A stretch of 64,000 nt of DNA from Nocardioides aurantiacus. Lineage in GTDB: Bacteria; Actinomycetota; Actinomycetes; Propionibacteriales; Nocardioidaceae. A model generated the notes under the pieces. The model saw only the letters and a program-made list of their open reading frames with translations. It was not told the DNA's origin and ran no database searches. Below are positions 43,365 through 53,481 of the stretch, piece after piece. A program made the translations under genes and the position numbers. Numbering within the stretch: the first letter of the stretch is position 1; every line of letters begins with the position of its first letter. The stretch is from positions 1,426,001 to 1,490,000 of the forward strand of contig NZ_RKHO01000001.1 of assembly GCF_003752505.1 (NCBI RefSeq). Direction: 5' to 3'.

Positions 43365-44450
43365 GTGGACGAGTCGCAGCTCGAGGCCGCCGAGGCGGCG
43401 TACGTCACGGGACGGGCGCTGGTCGCCGCCGACGCCGACGGGGACGAGCGCGTCGTCGAGGCGGCGCTGCGCCCCCGCACGCTCGACGAGGTGGTCGGCC
43501 AGGAGCGCGTCCGCGAGCAGCTCTCCCTGCTGCTGGAGGCCGCCCGCCGCCGCGAGCGCGTGCCCGACCACGTGCTGCTGAGCGGGCCTCCCGGCCTGGG
43601 CAAGACGACACTGGCGATGATCATCGCCGCGGAGATGAGTTCGCCGCTGCGGCTCACCAGCGGCCCGGCCATCACCCACGCCGGCGACCTCGCGGCGATC
43701 CTGTCGGGCCTCAACGAGGGCGACGTGCTCTTCGTCGACGAGATCCACCGGATGTCACGGCCGGCCGAGGAGATGCTCTACATGGCCATGGAGGACTTCC
43801 GGGTCGACGTGGTCATCGGTAAGGGCCCCGGCGCCACGGCCATCCCGCTCGAGATCCCGCCCTTCACCATGGTGGGCGCCACCACGCGGGCCGGCCTGCT
43901 CCCCAGCCCGCTGCGCGACCGGTTCGGTTTCACCGCCCACCTGGAGTTCTACGAGCCCGCCGAGCTCGAGCGCATCGTGCGCCGCTCGGCCCGGCTGCTC
44001 GAGGTCGAGCTCGGGGCGGACGGGGCGGGGGAGATCTCCGGCCGGTCCCGGGGCACCCCGCGCATCGCCAACCGGCTGCTGCGGCGGGTCCGCGACTACG
44101 CCCAGGTGCGCGCCGACGGCGTGGTCACCCGCGCCCTGGCCCGGTCCGCGCTCGACCTGTTCGAGGTCGACGAGTCCGGGCTCGACCGGCTCGACCGCGC
44201 GGTGCTCGACGTGCTGTGCCGTCGCTTCGGCGGTGGCCCGGTGGGCGTCAGCACCCTCGCGGTCGCCGTGGGGGAGGAGCGCGAGACCGTCGAGGAGGTC
44301 GCGGAGCCCTTCCTGGTGCGCCTGGGGCTGCTCGCCCGCACCCCACGGGGTCGCGTCGCGACCCGCGCCGCCTGGCACCACCTCGGCCTGACCGCCCCGG
44401 AGACGGTCGACGCCACGCTGTTCGGGTCGGACACCGACCTGCCCCGGTAG
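43365..44450 (+). CDS. ruvB: Holliday junction DNA helicase RuvB
   Basis: 361-residue AAA+ branch-migration motor. Walker A is [11 protein letters not shown], Walker B is [10 protein letters not shown], sensor 1 is [11 protein letters not shown] with the arginine finger region LRDRFGF, and [21 protein letters not shown] is the sensor 2 helix. A C-terminal winged helix ([31 protein letters not shown], seen in pieces) binds DNA. GTG start 9 bp after ruvA. In the usual ruvC-ruvA-ruvB-yajC-secD-secF order. Confidence 0.96.
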   Translation: MDESQLEAAEAAYVTGRALVAADADGDERVVEAALRPRTLDEVVGQERVREQLSLLLEAARRRERVPDHVLLSGPPGLGKTTLAMIIAAEMSSPLRLTSGPAITHAGDLAAILSGLNEGDVLFVDEIHRMSRPAEEMLYMAMEDFRVDVVIGKGPGATAIPLEIPPFTMVGATTRAGLLPSPLRDRFGFTAHLEFYEPAELERIVRRSARLLEVELGADGAGEISGRSRGTPRIANRLLRRVRDYAQVRADGVVTRALARSALDLFEVDESGLDRLDRAVLDVLCRRFGGGPVGVSTLAVAVGEERETVEEVAEPFLVRLGLLARTPRGRVATRAAWHHLGLTAPETVDATLFGSDTDLPR

Positions 44451-44573
44451 CCCGGTTACACTGCCTCGTCGGTGCCCCGGCGACGCGCGCGCTCCGACCT
44501 GCCTCCGGGCGGGTCCCGTGCCCCGGAGGTGCCACTCGGCCTCTTTCCCCCCGTTCTTGGAGTTGGTGTCGTC

Positions 44574-44948
44574 GTGCCTCCCGCTGCACAGCTGCTGGTC
44601 GTCGTGGTGGCGCTGGCGGCCTTCTGGTTCGTCGTGATGCGCCCCGCCCGGGTGCAGCAGCGCAAGGTCGTCGAGCTGCAGCAGGCGTTGCAGGTCGGTG
44701 ACGAGGTCGTCCTCTCCGCGGGGATCTTCGGCACCGTCCGCTCGTTGTCCGACGCGCGGGTGGACATCGAGATCGCCCCCGGCGTGGTCATCACGGTGGC
44801 CCGCCAGGTCGTCGTACGCCGGGTGCAGGACCTGCCCGACCAGGACCGTCCCGCCGAGCCCGGCAGTGCGTCCGAGGACCCCACCGACCCCGACCACGGC
44901 CAGGACCCCCGCGCCCCGCGCGGCCCGGCCGACCCGACCCAGGACTGA
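44574..44948 (+). CDS. yajC: Preprotein translocase subunit YajC
   Basis: 124-residue single-pass membrane protein that associates with SecDF. One N-terminal helix (AAQLLVVVVALAAFWFVVMRP) is followed by the conserved VQQRKVVELQQALQVGDEVVLSAGIFGTV segment, seen here in pieces (QALQVGDEVVLSAGIFG), and the IAPGVVITVARQVV strand. The C-terminal 35 residues are an acidic Pro/Asp-rich tail, longer than in E. coli. GTG start; TTGGAG lies 12 nt upstream. Followed after 7 bp by secD. Confidence 0.92.
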   Translation: MPPAAQLLVVVVALAAFWFVVMRPARVQQRKVVELQQALQVGDEVVLSAGIFGTVRSLSDARVDIEIAPGVVITVARQVVVRRVQDLPDQDRPAEPGSASEDPTDPDHGQDPRAPRGPADPTQD

Positions 44949-44955
44949 GGCAGCA

Positions 44956-46725
44956 GTGGCCAGCACCCAGCGCGTGCCCCGTCCCGTGCGCACGCTCGTC
45001 GTCTTCTTCCTCACGATCCTGGTGCTCTTCGGCCTCGCCGGTGCCGGTGGCACCTGGAAGCCGCGCCTCGGGCTCGACCTCGAGGGCGGCACGCGGATCA
45101 CCCTCTCCGCCCTGGACAGCGGCGGCTCGGTCACCGCGACCAAGCTGCAGCAGGCGGCGGGCATCGTCGACCAGCGCGTCAACGGCAGCGGCGTCTCCGA
45201 GGCCGAGGTCTCGACCCAGGGCGACCGCAACATCATCGTGGAGATCCCCGGCGACAACCGTTCCGACCTCGTCGACGCGGTGACCCGGACCGCCCAGCTG
45301 CGGTTCCGGCTCGTCGCCGGTGCACCGCAGCCGGGCCGGCCGGCCGAGGAGCCCAGCGCCTCGCCCAGCGGATCGCCCAGCGGTTCGCCCAGCGGTTCGC
45401 CGGGTGCCTCCTCCAGCGCCTCCCCGAGCGCGAGCCCCAGCCCGTCGGCCACTGCCGGCCAGGGCGAGGCGACCCCCGCGGGTCGCCCGGCGCCGTTCGC
45501 CGAGCCCAGCGACTCGCCCAGCGCATCGCCCAGCGCCAGCCCCTCGGCCCCGCCGAGCGCGCCGGCGTCCCAGGCGCCCGCCGACCCGCAGCAGCCCCAG
45601 GTCACCGAAGAGGGCGCGTCGGTCGACGACCCGCTCGCCTGGTCGACCAACCCGGGGGTGACGTGGCTGCAGAACTTCCAGCAGTTCGAGTGCCCCGCGG
45701 CCGGTTCCGCGGCCAAGCCCGAGGCCGACGACCCCGACGAGCCGCTGGTGGCCTGCGACGAGGACGGCAACAAGTACCTCCTCTCCAAGGCGGTCGTCGA
45801 GGGCACCGAGCTCCGCTCGGCGTCGTACGGCATCCCGCAGAACGGCACCGGCTACGCCGTGCAGCTCGGCTTCAAGGCCAGCGCCCGCGGCACCTTCGGC
45901 GACGTCACCACCGCGCTGCAGCGCAACGGCGGCAGCTTCGCGATCGTCCTCGACGGCACCGTGCTCTCCGCGCCGGGCGTCAACGAGCCGATCCTGGACG
46001 GCAACGCCCAGATCACCGGCGACTTCACGGAGTCCGAGGCGCGCTCGCTCTCCAACTCCCTGAAGTACGGCGCACTGCCGATCCGCTTCGCCGAGCCCAC
46101 CGTCGAGACGATCGGCCCCTCGCTGGCCGGAAACCAGCTCTCGGCCGGCGTGCTCGCGGGCGTCGTGGGGCTGGCGATCGTGATGATCTACTGCCTGTTC
46201 TACTACCGCGGCCTCGGCCTGGTGGTGATCGCGTCGCTGGTCGTGGCGGCGGTGATCACCTACGGAGCCGTGCTGGTGCTCTCGGCGTCCGCCGGGTTCA
46301 CCCTCACCCTGCCCGGCATCGCGGGACTGATCGTCGGTGTGGGCATCACGGCCGACTCCTTCATCGTCTACTTCGAACGCATCCGCGACGAGATGCGGGA
46401 CGGCAGGTCGATGCGCGTCGCCGTCGAGACCGGCTGGGCCCGGGCGCGCAACACCGCGCTCGCGGCGGACGCCGTCTCGCTGCTCGCGGCGGTCGTGCTC
46501 TACATCTTCGCCGTGGGCGTCGTGCGGGGCTTCGCCTTCGCGCTCGGCGTGAGCACGCTGATCGACATCGCCGTGTTCTTCTTCTTCACCAAGCCGGTGA
46601 TGACCCTGCTCGCACGGCGTAGGTTCTTCAACACCGGCACCCGCTTCTCGGGTCTCTCCCGGGAGACGCTCGGGGTCGACGAGGCGCCACCCGCCCGCAC
46701 GGGCCTGGCCGGAGGGAGTGCCTGA
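44956..46725 (+). CDS. secD: Protein translocase subunit SecD
   Basis: 589-residue RND-type subunit that uses the proton gradient to aid late steps of Sec export. An N-terminal helix (VRTLVVFFLTILVLFGLAGAG), the family's LGLDLEGGTRITL, the P1 domain, then five helices from about residue 395 with GIAGLIVGVGITADSFIVYFERIRDE, seen as GVGITADSFIVYFE. A 95-residue Ser/Pro/Ala-rich spacer (about 123-217, repeating SPSGSPSGSP) splits the first periplasmic domain; long low-complexity spacers here are common in actinobacterial SecD. GTG start. The ATG of secF overlaps its stop. Confidence 0.95.
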   Translation: MASTQRVPRPVRTLVVFFLTILVLFGLAGAGGTWKPRLGLDLEGGTRITLSALDSGGSVTATKLQQAAGIVDQRVNGSGVSEAEVSTQGDRNIIVEIPGDNRSDLVDAVTRTAQLRFRLVAGAPQPGRPAEEPSASPSGSPSGSPSGSPGASSSASPSASPSPSATAGQGEATPAGRPAPFAEPSDSPSASPSASPSAPPSAPASQAPADPQQPQVTEEGASVDDPLAWSTNPGVTWLQNFQQFECPAAGSAAKPEADDPDEPLVACDEDGNKYLLSKAVVEGTELRSASYGIPQNGTGYAVQLGFKASARGTFGDVTTALQRNGGSFAIVLDGTVLSAPGVNEPILDGNAQITGDFTESEARSLSNSLKYGALPIRFAEPTVETIGPSLAGNQLSAGVLAGVVGLAIVMIYCLFYYRGLGLVVIASLVVAAVITYGAVLVLSASAGFTLTLPGIAGLIVGVGITADSFIVYFERIRDEMRDGRSMRVAVETGWARARNTALAADAVSLLAAVVLYIFAVGVVRGFAFALGVSTLIDIAVFFFFTKPVMTLLARRRFFNTGTRFSGLSRETLGVDEAPPARTGLAGGSA

Positions 46726-47978
46726 TGGGCCGGATGAGTCGCCTGGGCAACAGGCTCTACGAGGGGGAGACCTCGATCGACTTCGTCGGTCGCAAGTGGC
46801 TCTGGTACGCCATCTCCGGCGTCATCGTCGTCATCGCGTTCGCCGGGGTCCTGATCCGGCCCCTCAACTTCGGCATCGAGTTCGAGGGCGGCGTCGAGTA
46901 CCAGGTCAACCTCCCCGCCAACGAGGTCACGCAGGAGAACGCCGACGTCATCCGCTCCGCGGTGGCCGACACGGGCCTGGACGCCGCGTCCGCGCCGATC
47001 GTCAACACCTCCGGCACCGACTCGATCCGGGTGCAGACCGAGGAGATGACCAACGACCAGGCGACCGAGGTGCGCGACGCCATCGCCGAGGCCGTCGGCG
47101 TCGACGCGCGCAGCGACATCTCCACCCAGGAGGTCGGCGCGAGCTGGGGCCAGCAGGTCGCCGAGCGCGCGCTGCTCGGCCTGGTGGTCTTCCTCGTGCT
47201 CGTGGTCCTCTTCATCTGGGCCTACATGCGCGAGTGGAAGATGTCGGTGGCCGCGCTGGTCGCGCTCGCCCACGACCTCGTCATCACCATCGGCATCTAC
47301 GCCATCTCCGGCTTCGAGGTCACGCCCGCCACCGTCACCGGCGTGCTGACCATCCTGGGCTTCTCGCTCTACGACACCGTCGTGGTCTTCGACAAGGTCA
47401 AGGAGAACACCCGCACCACCAAGGGCTCCCGACGGACGTACGCCGAGCAGGCCAACCTGGCGGTCAACCAGACCCTGGTGCGCTCGATCAACACCTCGAT
47501 CGTCGCGCTCCTGCCCGTCGGCGCGATCCTCTACGTCGGTGTCGCCACCCTCGGGACCGGGGCGCTCAAGGACCTCGCGCTGTCGCTGTTCGTCGGCATG
47601 GCCGCGGGTGCCTACTCCTCGATCTTCATCGCCACGCCGCTGGCGGTGCACCTCAAGCAGGGCGAGAAGGAGATCAAGGTCTCCGACGCCCGCGCCAAGG
47701 CGCGGTCGCGGCGCAGCGTCGACCGCTACGCCGACGTGCCCGTGTTCCACGAGGGCATGCCCGCGGTCGACGACGGTGCGGCGTACGACCCCGACGGCCC
47801 GGACGCCGAGCCCGAGGACGACCGCGCCGCGGCTGCTCCGGTGCGGGCCCCCGCCCGTCGCCCGGAGGCGTCCGGCTCCGGCCGGGTCGTCCCCGACGCC
47901 CACTCGCCCCTGCGCGACGGCGGCGCCGCCAAGCGCAGCCAGCCCACCCGCCAGCCGCGCTCCAAGCGGCAGAAGTAG
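46725..47978 (+). CDS. secF: Protein translocase subunit SecF
   Basis: 417-residue partner of SecD. LNFGIEFEGGVEYQVNLP is the family N-terminal motif after helix 1; five further helices follow with LGFSLYDTVVVFDKVKENT and LVRSINTSIVALLPVGAI. The C-terminal 100 residues are a cytoplasmic, charged, disordered tail ending in RQPRSKRQK, which is usual in actinobacteria. ATG overlaps the secD stop (TGATG). Confidence 0.95.
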   Translation: MGRMSRLGNRLYEGETSIDFVGRKWLWYAISGVIVVIAFAGVLIRPLNFGIEFEGGVEYQVNLPANEVTQENADVIRSAVADTGLDAASAPIVNTSGTDSIRVQTEEMTNDQATEVRDAIAEAVGVDARSDISTQEVGASWGQQVAERALLGLVVFLVLVVLFIWAYMREWKMSVAALVALAHDLVITIGIYAISGFEVTPATVTGVLTILGFSLYDTVVVFDKVKENTRTTKGSRRTYAEQANLAVNQTLVRSINTSIVALLPVGAILYVGVATLGTGALKDLALSLFVGMAAGAYSSIFIATPLAVHLKQGEKEIKVSDARAKARSRRSVDRYADVPVFHEGMPAVDDGAAYDPDGPDAEPEDDRAAAAPVRAPARRPEASGSGRVVPDAHSPLRDGGAAKRSQPTRQPRSKRQK

Positions 47979-47985
47979 GAGCCCC

Positions 47986-48543
47986 GTGACTTCCCTGCCT
48001 GCGACGGGCGCGCTGTCCGCCGAGATCGACCGTCTCGTCCGTGACGTGGAGGGATTCCCGAAGGCGGGGGTGACCTTCAAGGACATCACTCCGCTGCTCG
48101 ACGACCACGCCGCCTTCACCGCGGTCGTGCAGGCACTGGCCGACGCCGGCCGCGACGCCGAGGGTCGGGTGGTGGTCGACAAGGTCGTCGGCATGGAGGC
48201 CCGCGGCTTCATCCTGGCGGCCCCGGTGGCGCTCGCGCTCGGCGTGGGCTTCGTCCCGGTGCGCAAGCCCGGCAAGCTGCCGCACGAGACGCGCTCGGTC
48301 TCCTACGAGCTGGAGTACGGCCAGGAGACGCTCGAGATGCACCTCGACGCCCTCGACGAGGGCGACCGCGTCCTGGTCGTCGACGACGTGCTCGCCACCG
48401 GCGGCACCGCCGCGGCCACGGTCTCGCTGGTGGAACAGGGCGGCGGCACCGTCGCCGGGCTCGCCGTGCTCATGGAGCTCGGCTTCCTGCCCGGCCGTGA
48501 GACCGTGGGCGCGCTGCCGCTGACCGTGCTCCACACCGTCTGA
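47986..48543 (+). CDS. apt: Adenine phosphoribosyltransferase
   Basis: 185-residue purine salvage enzyme converting adenine and PRPP to AMP. The start ([19 protein letters not shown]) and the PRPP loop [18 protein letters not shown] are diagnostic, with [15 protein letters not shown] and [11 protein letters not shown] for the flexible loop. GTG start at 47986, 7 bp after secF. The conserved actinobacterial order secF-apt-relA is kept. Confidence 0.95.
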   Translation: MTSLPATGALSAEIDRLVRDVEGFPKAGVTFKDITPLLDDHAAFTAVVQALADAGRDAEGRVVVDKVVGMEARGFILAAPVALALGVGFVPVRKPGKLPHETRSVSYELEYGQETLEMHLDALDEGDRVLVVDDVLATGGTAAATVSLVEQGGGTVAGLAVLMELGFLPGRETVGALPLTVLHTV

Positions 48544-48610
48544 GCGACCACCCGGCCGCGCACGACCTAGACTGGACCGCAGAGGTCCGCACCGCACGGA
48601 GGGAGGCCTC

Positions 48611-50992
48611 GTGGCCGAGGAGCCGGTGGTCACCGACCACCCCGTCGACGAGGGGCCTGCGCCCGCCCGTGACGACGCTCCAGCGCCGAGCCCGGCGCCG
48701 CTCCCCGTCGCATCCCGCCCTGCCCGGCCCGCCGAGCGCGCCCCCGCCCTGTCGGGCCGCGGTGTCCGCGCCCGCCTGGCCCGCATCGGCACCAGCAAGC
48801 AGGTCGGCAACCCGGTCCTGGAGCCGCTGTTCCGCACCGTGCGCGCCAACCACCCCAAGGCCGACCTGGCGCTGATCGAGCGGGCCTACGACGTCGCCGA
48901 GCTCCACCACCGCGGCCAGAACCGCAAGAGCGGCGACCCCTACATCACCCACCCGCTCGCGGTGACGACCATCCTGGCCGACATCGGCATGACCGAGCCC
49001 ACGCTCGTGGCGGCCCTGCTCCACGACACGGTCGAGGACACGCCCTACACGCTCGACCAGCTGCGCAAGGACTTCGGCGACGAGGTCGCGCTGCTGGTCG
49101 ACGGCGTCACCAAGCTCGACAAGGTCAAGTACGGCGACTCCGCCCAGGCCGAGACCATCCGCAAGATGATCGTGGCGATGAGCAAGGACATCCGCGTCCT
49201 GGTCATCAAGCTGGCCGACCGGCTCCACAACATGCGCACCCTGCGCTACGTCAAGCAGGAGACGCAGGAGCGCAAGTCCCGCGAGACCCTCGAGATCTAC
49301 GCCCCGCTGGCGCACCGACTGGGCATGAACACACTCAAGTGGGAGCTCGAGGACCTCGCGTTCGCCACCATGCACCCCAAGATCTACGACGAGATCGTGC
49401 GGCTCGTCGCCGAGCGCGCGCCGTCGCGCGACCAGTTCCTGACCGAGGTGACCGGTCAGGTCGACCGCGACCTCAAGACCGCGCGGATCAACGCGCGGGT
49501 GACCGGCCGGCCCAAGCACTACTACTCGATCTACCAGAAGATGATCAACGGCGGTCGCGAGTTCTCCGACATCTACGACCTCGTCGGCATCCGCATCCTG
49601 GTCGACTCCGACCAGGAGTGCTACGGGGTCCTCGGTGTGCTCCACAACCGCTGGAACCCCCTGCCCGGGCGGTTCAAGGACTACGTCGCGATGCCGAAGT
49701 TCAACATGTACCAGTCGCTGCACACCACGGTGATCGGTCCCTCCGGCAAGCCCGTGGAGATGCAGATCCGCACCGTCGCGATGCACCGCCGGGCGGAGTA
49801 CGGCGTCGCCGCGCACTGGAAGTACAAGGAGGACTCCCGCAACGGGGTCGACACCGAGCGGGCCGCCGGCTCCGACGGCGACCTGCAGTGGCTGCGGCAG
49901 CTCCTCGACTGGCAGAACGAGGTCGAGGACCCGGGGGAGTTCCTGGACTCGCTGCGCTTCGAGATCAACAGCGCCGAGGTCTTCGTCTTCACCCCGCGCG
50001 GCGACGTCATCGGCCTGCCGATCGGCTCGACGCCGGTCGACTTCGCCTACGCCATCCACACCGAGGTCGGTCACCACACCATCGGGGCCCGGGTCAACGG
50101 GCGGCTGGTGCCGCTGGAGTCCGCGCTCGAGCACGGCGACGTCGTCGAGGTCTTCACCTCCAAGTCGCCCAACGCCGGGCCGTCGCGCGACTGGCTGCAG
50201 TTCGTCACCTCGCCGCGGGCGAAGAGCAAGATCCGCCACTGGTTCACCAAGGAGCGGCGCGAGGAGGCCATCGAGCAGGGCAAGGAGCAGATCGGCCGCC
50301 TGCTGCGCAAGGAGGGGCTGCCCCTCAAGCGCGTGATGACGCACGACTCGCTGACCCAGGTGGCCAACGAGCTGCGGCTGCCCGACGTCTCCGCGCTCTA
50401 CGCCGCGGTCGGCGAGGGCAACCTCGGCGCCCAGACCGTCGTCCGCAAGGTGATCGAGGTCGCCGGCGGCAAGGACGGTGCCGCGGAGGACCTGGCCGAG
50501 GCGGTGACGATCACCCGGCCCCGGCGTACGTCCTCGGCGGGGGTGGACTCCGGCATCGTCGTCAAGGGCGTCAGCGACGTCCTGGTCAAGCTGGCCCGGT
50601 GCTGCACGCCGGTCCCCGGCGACGAGATCCTCGGCTTCGTCACCCGCGGCGACGGCATCTCGGTGCACCGCCGCGACTGCACCAACGCCACCTCGCTGCT
50701 CAGCCAGCCCGAGCGGCTCGTCGACGTCGAGTGGGCCCCGACCTCGCAGTCGACGTTCCTGGTCCAGATCATGGTGGAGGCCCTCGACCGGGCTCGGCTG
50801 CTCTCCGACATCACCATGGTGCTCTCCGACCAGCACGTGAACATCCTCTCGGCCAGCCTCTCCACCAGCCGCGACCGCGTCGCCAAGAGCCGCTTCGCCT
50901 TCGAGATGGGCGACCCCAAGCACCTCGGCGCCATCTTGAAGTCGGTGCGCCAGGTCGACGGCGTCTTCGACGCCTACCGCGTCACCCACTGA
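48611..50992 (+). CDS. relA: Bifunctional (p)ppGpp synthetase/hydrolase
   Basis: 793-residue long RSH protein controlling the stringent response. In order: a Pro/Ala-rich N-terminal 50 residues; the HD hydrolase domain with [20 protein letters not shown] and [13 protein letters not shown] (HDxxED about 138-143), intact and thus hydrolase-competent; the synthetase domain with the [21 protein letters not shown] region (seen as [12 protein letters not shown]) and EMQIRT; TGS ([14 protein letters not shown]); helical and [10 protein letters not shown] zinc-finger segment; and a C-terminal ACT domain. GTG start with GGAGG 8 nt upstream and TAGACT at about 48569. It is followed by the second 32-bp repeat array. 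Confidence 0.96.
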   Translation: MAEEPVVTDHPVDEGPAPARDDAPAPSPAPLPVASRPARPAERAPALSGRGVRARLARIGTSKQVGNPVLEPLFRTVRANHPKADLALIERAYDVAELHHRGQNRKSGDPYITHPLAVTTILADIGMTEPTLVAALLHDTVEDTPYTLDQLRKDFGDEVALLVDGVTKLDKVKYGDSAQAETIRKMIVAMSKDIRVLVIKLADRLHNMRTLRYVKQETQERKSRETLEIYAPLAHRLGMNTLKWELEDLAFATMHPKIYDEIVRLVAERAPSRDQFLTEVTGQVDRDLKTARINARVTGRPKHYYSIYQKMINGGREFSDIYDLVGIRILVDSDQECYGVLGVLHNRWNPLPGRFKDYVAMPKFNMYQSLHTTVIGPSGKPVEMQIRTVAMHRRAEYGVAAHWKYKEDSRNGVDTERAAGSDGDLQWLRQLLDWQNEVEDPGEFLDSLRFEINSAEVFVFTPRGDVIGLPIGSTPVDFAYAIHTEVGHHTIGARVNGRLVPLESALEHGDVVEVFTSKSPNAGPSRDWLQFVTSPRAKSKIRHWFTKERREEAIEQGKEQIGRLLRKEGLPLKRVMTHDSLTQVANELRLPDVSALYAAVGEGNLGAQTVVRKVIEVAGGKDGAAEDLAEAVTITRPRRTSSAGVDSGIVVKGVSDVLVKLARCCTPVPGDEILGFVTRGDGISVHRRDCTNATSLLSQPERLVDVEWAPTSQSTFLVQIMVEALDRARLLSDITMVLSDQHVNILSASLSTSRDRVAKSRFAFEMGDPKHLGAILKSVRQVDGVFDAYRVTH

Positions 50993-51001
50993 CCAGCCAG
51001 C

Positions 51002-51207
51002 CGAGCGGGCAGTCGTGCTCGCCTCAGGTACGCCGAGCGGGCAGTCGTGCTCGTCTCAGGTACGCCGAGCGGGCAGCTCTGCCGGCGTGCACCGACACAA
51101 CTGCCCGGTCGGAGTCCTCAGACGGGACACAACTGCCCGGTCGGAGTCCTCAGACGCGACACAACTGCCCGGTCGGCGCGCTCAGATGTGACACAACTGC
51201 CCGGTCA
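51002..51207. repeat. Second 32-bp repeat array, three forward then four inverted units
   Basis: Forward units begin at 51002, 51034 and 51066 (CGAGCGGGCAGTCGTGC type); inverted units end at 51111, 51143, 51175 and 51207 (ACAACTGCCCGGTCGG type). The period is exactly 32 bp, and core, orientation order and genomic context (between convergent genes, here relA and the DUF349 gene) equal those of the array at 2555. The last unit contains the stop codon of the DUF349 gene (51207-51205), so the array has extended into or captured a gene end. Confidence 0.9.
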
Positions 51208-52650
51208 GGAGAAGTCGGACGCCGCCTGGCGGGCCATGTCGAGGAACTGCTGGCGTGAGGCGAGCTGGGACTCGAGGTCCTTGACGCGACGGTCGTCCCC
51301 GGCGGCGCGGGCCTTCTCGAGGTCGGCCTCGAGACCGGCGACCGCACGCTCGAGCTGTCCCAGCATGTCGTCGGCGCGTGCCGACTTCTCCGGGTCGCTG
51401 CGCTTCCACGCGTCGTCCTCGACCTGGCGAATGGCCTGCTCGACCTTGCGCATGCGGCCCTCGAGGGTCTTGATCTGGTCGCGCGGCACCTTGCCCGCCG
51501 CGTCCCACCGGTCGGCCAGGTCGCGGAAGGCGCGCTTGGTGGCGTCGAGGTCCGTGACCGGCAGCAGCGCCTCGGCTTCGACCAGCAGTGCCTTCTTGGT
51601 CTCGGCGTTCTCGGCGAACTCCTTGTCCTGCTCGGCGTTGGCGGCGTCACGGGCACCGAAGAAGACGTCCTGGGCGGCGCGGAAGCGCTGCCACAGCGGC
51701 TCCTCGACGTCGCGCGGGGCGGGACCGGCGGACTTCCAGTCCTGCATCAGCGACCGGTAGCGCGTCGAGGTGGGCCCCCACTCGGTGGACCCGCTCAGCG
51801 ACTCGGCCTCCGTGACCAGCCGCTCCTTGACGACCCGGGACGACTCCCGCTTCTCGTTGAGCTCGTTGAAGTGCGCCTTGCGGCGACGGGTGTACGCCGT
51901 CCGCGTGCTCGAGAACCGGTGCCACAGCTCGTCGTCCTGGCGCTTGTCGAGCCGGGGGAGCGCCTTCCACTCCTCCAGGAGGTCGCGCAGCCGGTTGACG
52001 CCGTTGCGCCAGTCCTGGCCGGTCGAGACCGACTCGGCCTCGGTGACGATCTGCTCCTTGCGCGCGCGTGACTCCTCCTGCTTGCGGGCCCGGTCGGCCC
52101 GGCGCTGGCCGCGCTGCACGCCGAGCAGAGGTCGCAGCGCGTCGAGGCGGGCCGAGAGCCCGACGAGGTCGCCGACCGCCCGGGGCTCGACCAGCAGGTC
52201 GGAGACCTTCTTGAGCGAGGTCGAGGCCTCGTCGGGGGAGAGGGCGCCGTTGCGGATGCGCTGCTCGAGCAGCTGCACCTCGAAGGCCAGGGCGTCGTAG
52301 CGCTGGGTGAAGAACGCCAACGCCTCCTCGGGGGTGCCCTCGGGGAACTGCCCGACCTCGCGCTCACCGTCGGGGGTGAAGACGAACACCGTGCCGTCCT
52401 CCCGCACGCGACCGTGGTCGGTCTCCAGCGCGGAGTCGGCGGCCGGGGTGCGGGCCGGGGCGGCCGGAGCCGGCGCCTGGGGTGCCGACGGAGCCGAGGG
52501 GGCCGCGGGGGCCGTGGGAGCCGTGGGGACGGCAGCACGCGGAGGTGCGGGCACGGGCGGCGCGGGGGCCGGGGGAGTGGCCGGGGAGGTCTCGGACGGT
52601 CGAGGACCGTCGGGTCCGGGGGAGTTGCCCTGCGCGGTCACGTTCGCCAC
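51205..52650 (-). CDS. DUF349 repeat protein
   Basis: 481 residues. The first 75 are Pro/Ala-rich and disordered; about 80-115 include FVFTPDGEREVGQFPEGTPEEALAFF, seen as VFTPDGEREVGQFP; the remainder is a highly charged helical array of DUF349 repeats, each with a W-x2-GPAPRD-type (WKSAGPAPRDVEEPLWQRF) or AAGKVPRDQIKTLEGRM core and D-LW-RFR. DUF349 proteins are thought to bind ribosomes or RNA; function in actinobacteria is not established. GTG at 52650 chosen; GTG 52641 is the alternative. Its place between relA and the glyoxalase gene replaces the ppiB found there in mycobacteria. Confidence 0.85.
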   Translation of the reverse strand: MANVTAQGNSPGPDGPRPSETSPATPPAPAPPVPAPPRAAVPTAPTAPAAPSAPSAPQAPAPAAPARTPAADSALETDHGRVREDGTVFVFTPDGEREVGQFPEGTPEEALAFFTQRYDALAFEVQLLEQRIRNGALSPDEASTSLKKVSDLLVEPRAVGDLVGLSARLDALRPLLGVQRGQRRADRARKQEESRARKEQIVTEAESVSTGQDWRNGVNRLRDLLEEWKALPRLDKRQDDELWHRFSSTRTAYTRRRKAHFNELNEKRESSRVVKERLVTEAESLSGSTEWGPTSTRYRSLMQDWKSAGPAPRDVEEPLWQRFRAAQDVFFGARDAANAEQDKEFAENAETKKALLVEAEALLPVTDLDATKRAFRDLADRWDAAGKVPRDQIKTLEGRMRKVEQAIRQVEDDAWKRSDPEKSARADDMLGQLERAVAGLEADLEKARAAGDDRRVKDLESQLASRQQFLDMARQAASDFS

Positions 52651-52769
52651 ACCTGCTTCGCGTCGAGTCGTTGGCGGTCTAGCGCTGCAATCGTAGCCAT
52701 GCCCGGGGCACCGGCCGGAGGCCAGTAGGCTGGCTCGGTCCACGACCCGACCCCGCAGGAGACAGACAG

Positions 52770-53480
52770 GTGCTGATCGCAGGCTTCCCGGCCGGGCCCT
52801 GGGGCACCAACTGCTACGTCGCCGCGACCGGCGCCGGCCAGGAGTGCGTCGTCATCGACCCGGGCAAGGACGCGGCCGACGGCGTCGCCGACGTGGTCCG
52901 CGAGCACGGGCTCAAGCCCGTCGCCGTGCTGGTCACGCACGGTCACGTCGACCACATGTGGTGCGTGGCCCCGGTGGCCGGCACCTACGACGCGACCGCG
53001 TGGATCCATCCCGCCGACCGCCACCTGCTGAGCAACCCCATGGCCGGGATGTCCCGCGAGACGACGGCCATGCTGCTCGGCGGGAAGTACGAGTTCGCCG
53101 AGCCCGACTCCGTCGAGGAGCTCGCCGACGGCCGCACGCTCGAGCTGGCCGGGCTCTCCTTCGTCGTCGACCACACCCCGGGTCACACCGAGGGCTCGGT
53201 CACCTTCCGTACGCCGTACGCGGCGGCCGACGTGTCGGAGGTGATGTTCTCCGGGGACCTGCTGTTCGCGGGCTCGATCGGGCGCACCGACCTGCCCGGG
53301 GGCGACCACCCCACGATGCTGCGCAGCCTGCGCGAGAAGGTGCTGACCCTGCCCGACGACATCGTGGTGCTGCCGGGCCACGGCGAGCAGACGAGCATCG
53401 CCCGCGAGCGGGCCACCAACCCCTACCTGCTCGACCTGGCCGACGACGGCTCGACGACGCCTCCGGCGCGGGGGCTCTGA
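52770..53480 (+). CDS. MBL-fold hydrolase, glyoxalase II-like
   Basis: 236-residue metallo-beta-lactamase-fold enzyme. The binuclear metal site is complete: VTHGHVDHMW (HxHxDH), HTPGHTEGS, SGDLLFAGSIGRTDLPGGD, and VLPGHGEQTSI. The N-terminus AGFPAGPWGTNCYVA is typical of the hydroxyacylglutathione hydrolase-like family that in actinobacteria probably acts on other thioesters. GTG start; TAGGCT at about 52727 is a likely -10. hisS follows 1 bp after its stop, as in other actinobacteria. Confidence 0.88.
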   Translation: MLIAGFPAGPWGTNCYVAATGAGQECVVIDPGKDAADGVADVVREHGLKPVAVLVTHGHVDHMWCVAPVAGTYDATAWIHPADRHLLSNPMAGMSRETTAMLLGGKYEFAEPDSVEELADGRTLELAGLSFVVDHTPGHTEGSVTFRTPYAAADVSEVMFSGDLLFAGSIGRTDLPGGDHPTMLRSLREKVLTLPDDIVVLPGHGEQTSIARERATNPYLLDLADDGSTTPPARGL

Positions 53481-53481
53481 G

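Noticed and set aside
45360-45600. Frameshift or insertion in secD at the Ser/Pro repeats
   Set aside because: The frame is continuous and the flanking SecD domains align normally; such spacers occur in actinobacterial SecD.
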